In this document: positions 5,840-6,432 of the stretch, piece by piece
Layout: every line of letters begins with the position of its first letter
How positions within the stretch are numbered: position 1 is the stretch's first letter
Assembly (NCBI GenBank): GCA_036488085.1
Contig: DASXHZ010000111.1
Coordinates: forward strand, 1 to 6,432
Direction of reading: 5' to 3'
Source: DASXHZ01 sp036488085
GTDB lineage: Bacteria > Acidobacteriota > Thermoanaerobaculia > Gp7-AA8
DNA length: 6,432 nt
The notes under the pieces: generated by a model
Databases searched by the model: none
Told to the model about the DNA's origin: nothing
The model's input: the letters and a program-made list of their open reading frames with translations, nothing else
Position numbers and translations under genes: made by a program

Positions 5840-6432
5840 CAGTCGACCGTCTCCCCGCCGGTGATGTCGATGAACATCTCTTCGAGCGTCTGGTCCGACG
5901 CGACCAGGTCGTGCACCGGCCCCTCTTTCAGCACCCGCCCCTTGTGGATGATCGCCACACGATCGCACATCAACTGCACCTCGGCGAGGAGGTGAGACGA
6001 GACGAAGACGCTCATCCCCTCGGACGCGAGCGTCCGGAGCAGCTCGCGGATCTCGCGAATGCCGGCGGGGTCGAGGCCGTTCGCCGGTTCGTCGAGGATC
6101 AGCAGCTTCGGATGGCCGAGGAGCGCCTGCGCGATGCCCAGCCGCTGGCGCATGCCGAGGGAGTACGTGCCGACGCGCTGGTCGAGCCGGTGCTCGAGGC
6201 CGACGAGTTCCGCGACGCGTTCGATCTCAGTGGCGCCGACGCCGAGCATCCGCGCGAAGTGCTCGAGGTTCTCGCGTCCGTTCATGAAGCGATAGAGGTC
6301 GGGCGTCTCGACGATGCAGCCGATCTGGCGCATCGCGTTCTCGAAGTCGCGGTGGATGTCGTAGCCGCAGATCGTGACGCTGCCCGCGGTCGGCTTGATG
6401 AGGCCGACGAGCATCCGGATCGTGGTCGTTTT
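5839..6432 (-). CDS. ABC transporter ATP-binding protein, BcrA/lantibiotic-immunity-like (partial, N-terminus off the right edge)
   Basis: The visible 197 residues begin inside Walker A (KTTTIRMLVGLIKPTAG), so the true start and the beginning of the P-loop lie beyond 6432; the Met at 6414 is internal. Further motifs are the signature YSLGMRQR (90-97), Walker B LLILDEP with D114 and E115, the D-loop GLDP (119-122) and the switch His147 in SSHLL. In the Q-loop position the sequence is GCIVETPDLY, with Glu42 where most ATPases have Gln. A Glu here is known from LanF/BcrA-type ATPases of antibiotic-peptide export and immunity. It energises the ABC-2 permease encoded immediately downstream with a TGATG overlap. 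Conventional names such as bcrA would overstate the evidence, because this subfamily is large and mostly uncharacterised. Confidence 0.93.
   Translation of the reverse strand, partial: KTTTIRMLVGLIKPTAGSVTICGYDIHRDFENAMRQIGCIVETPDLYRFMNGRENLEHFARMLGVGATEIERVAELVGLEHRLDQRVGTYSLGMRQRLGIAQALLGHPKLLILDEPANGLDPAGIREIRELLRTLASEGMSVFVSSHLLAEVQLMCDRVAIIHKGRVLKEGPVHDLVASDQTLEEMFIDITGGETVD

Noticed and set aside
4760..5995. Plus-strand open frame of 411 codons
   Set aside because: It is antisense to the ABC permease and lipoprotein start, whose motifs and coupled start/stop overlaps are convincing; the plus frame is Arg/Asp/Glu-rich with no domain.

Overview
This is a high-GC window (strong G/C preference at third codon positions) from a bacterium that is probably Gram-negative: it encodes a lipoprotein with a TonB-C-like domain. 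I see nothing diagnostic of a phylum. Acidobacteriota or another high-GC soil lineage would fit, but that is a low-confidence guess. There are no RNA genes, CRISPR arrays, transposases or phage genes, and the coding density is very high.

Layout. (1) 1-1579, minus: the N-terminal ~526 residues of the ribosome-associated GTPase TypA/BipA, running off the left edge and carrying an unusual His-rich insertion just after switch I. (2) 1580-1664: an 85-bp divergent intergenic region, the only real gap. (3) 1665-2513, plus: a GAF-PAS sensory protein whose frame is interrupted by one in-frame amber codon (2310-2312) in the middle of the PAS domain, with the rest of the PAS continuing in the same frame to a second TAG. 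(4) 2510-6432, minus: a tightly packed four-gene run read right to left. It holds a BcrA-type ABC ATPase (partial, N-terminus off the right edge), an ABC-2 permease, an SH3/TonB-C-like lipoprotein and a large GT-C-like polytopic membrane protein. The junctions are TGATG, ATGA and a very short gap or overlap, which points to one translationally coupled operon.

How the genes may work together. The ATPase and permease should form an ABC-2 exporter or immunity-type transporter. The lipoprotein and the GT-C-like protein are probably co-transcribed envelope proteins, but nothing in the sequence gives a substrate or shared pathway. TypA is an independent translation/stress GTPase. The GAF-PAS protein lacks any output domain.

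Most interesting points: a 75-bp imperfect inverted repeat built of two 21-bp palindromes sitting in frame inside the GT-C-like gene (3330-3404), resembling a REP/BIME-type element; the amber-interrupted PAS domain; the His-rich insertion in TypA; and convergent genes whose stop codons share one CTAG inside a perfect inverted repeat. I see no convincing new multi-gene defence or biosynthetic system here.
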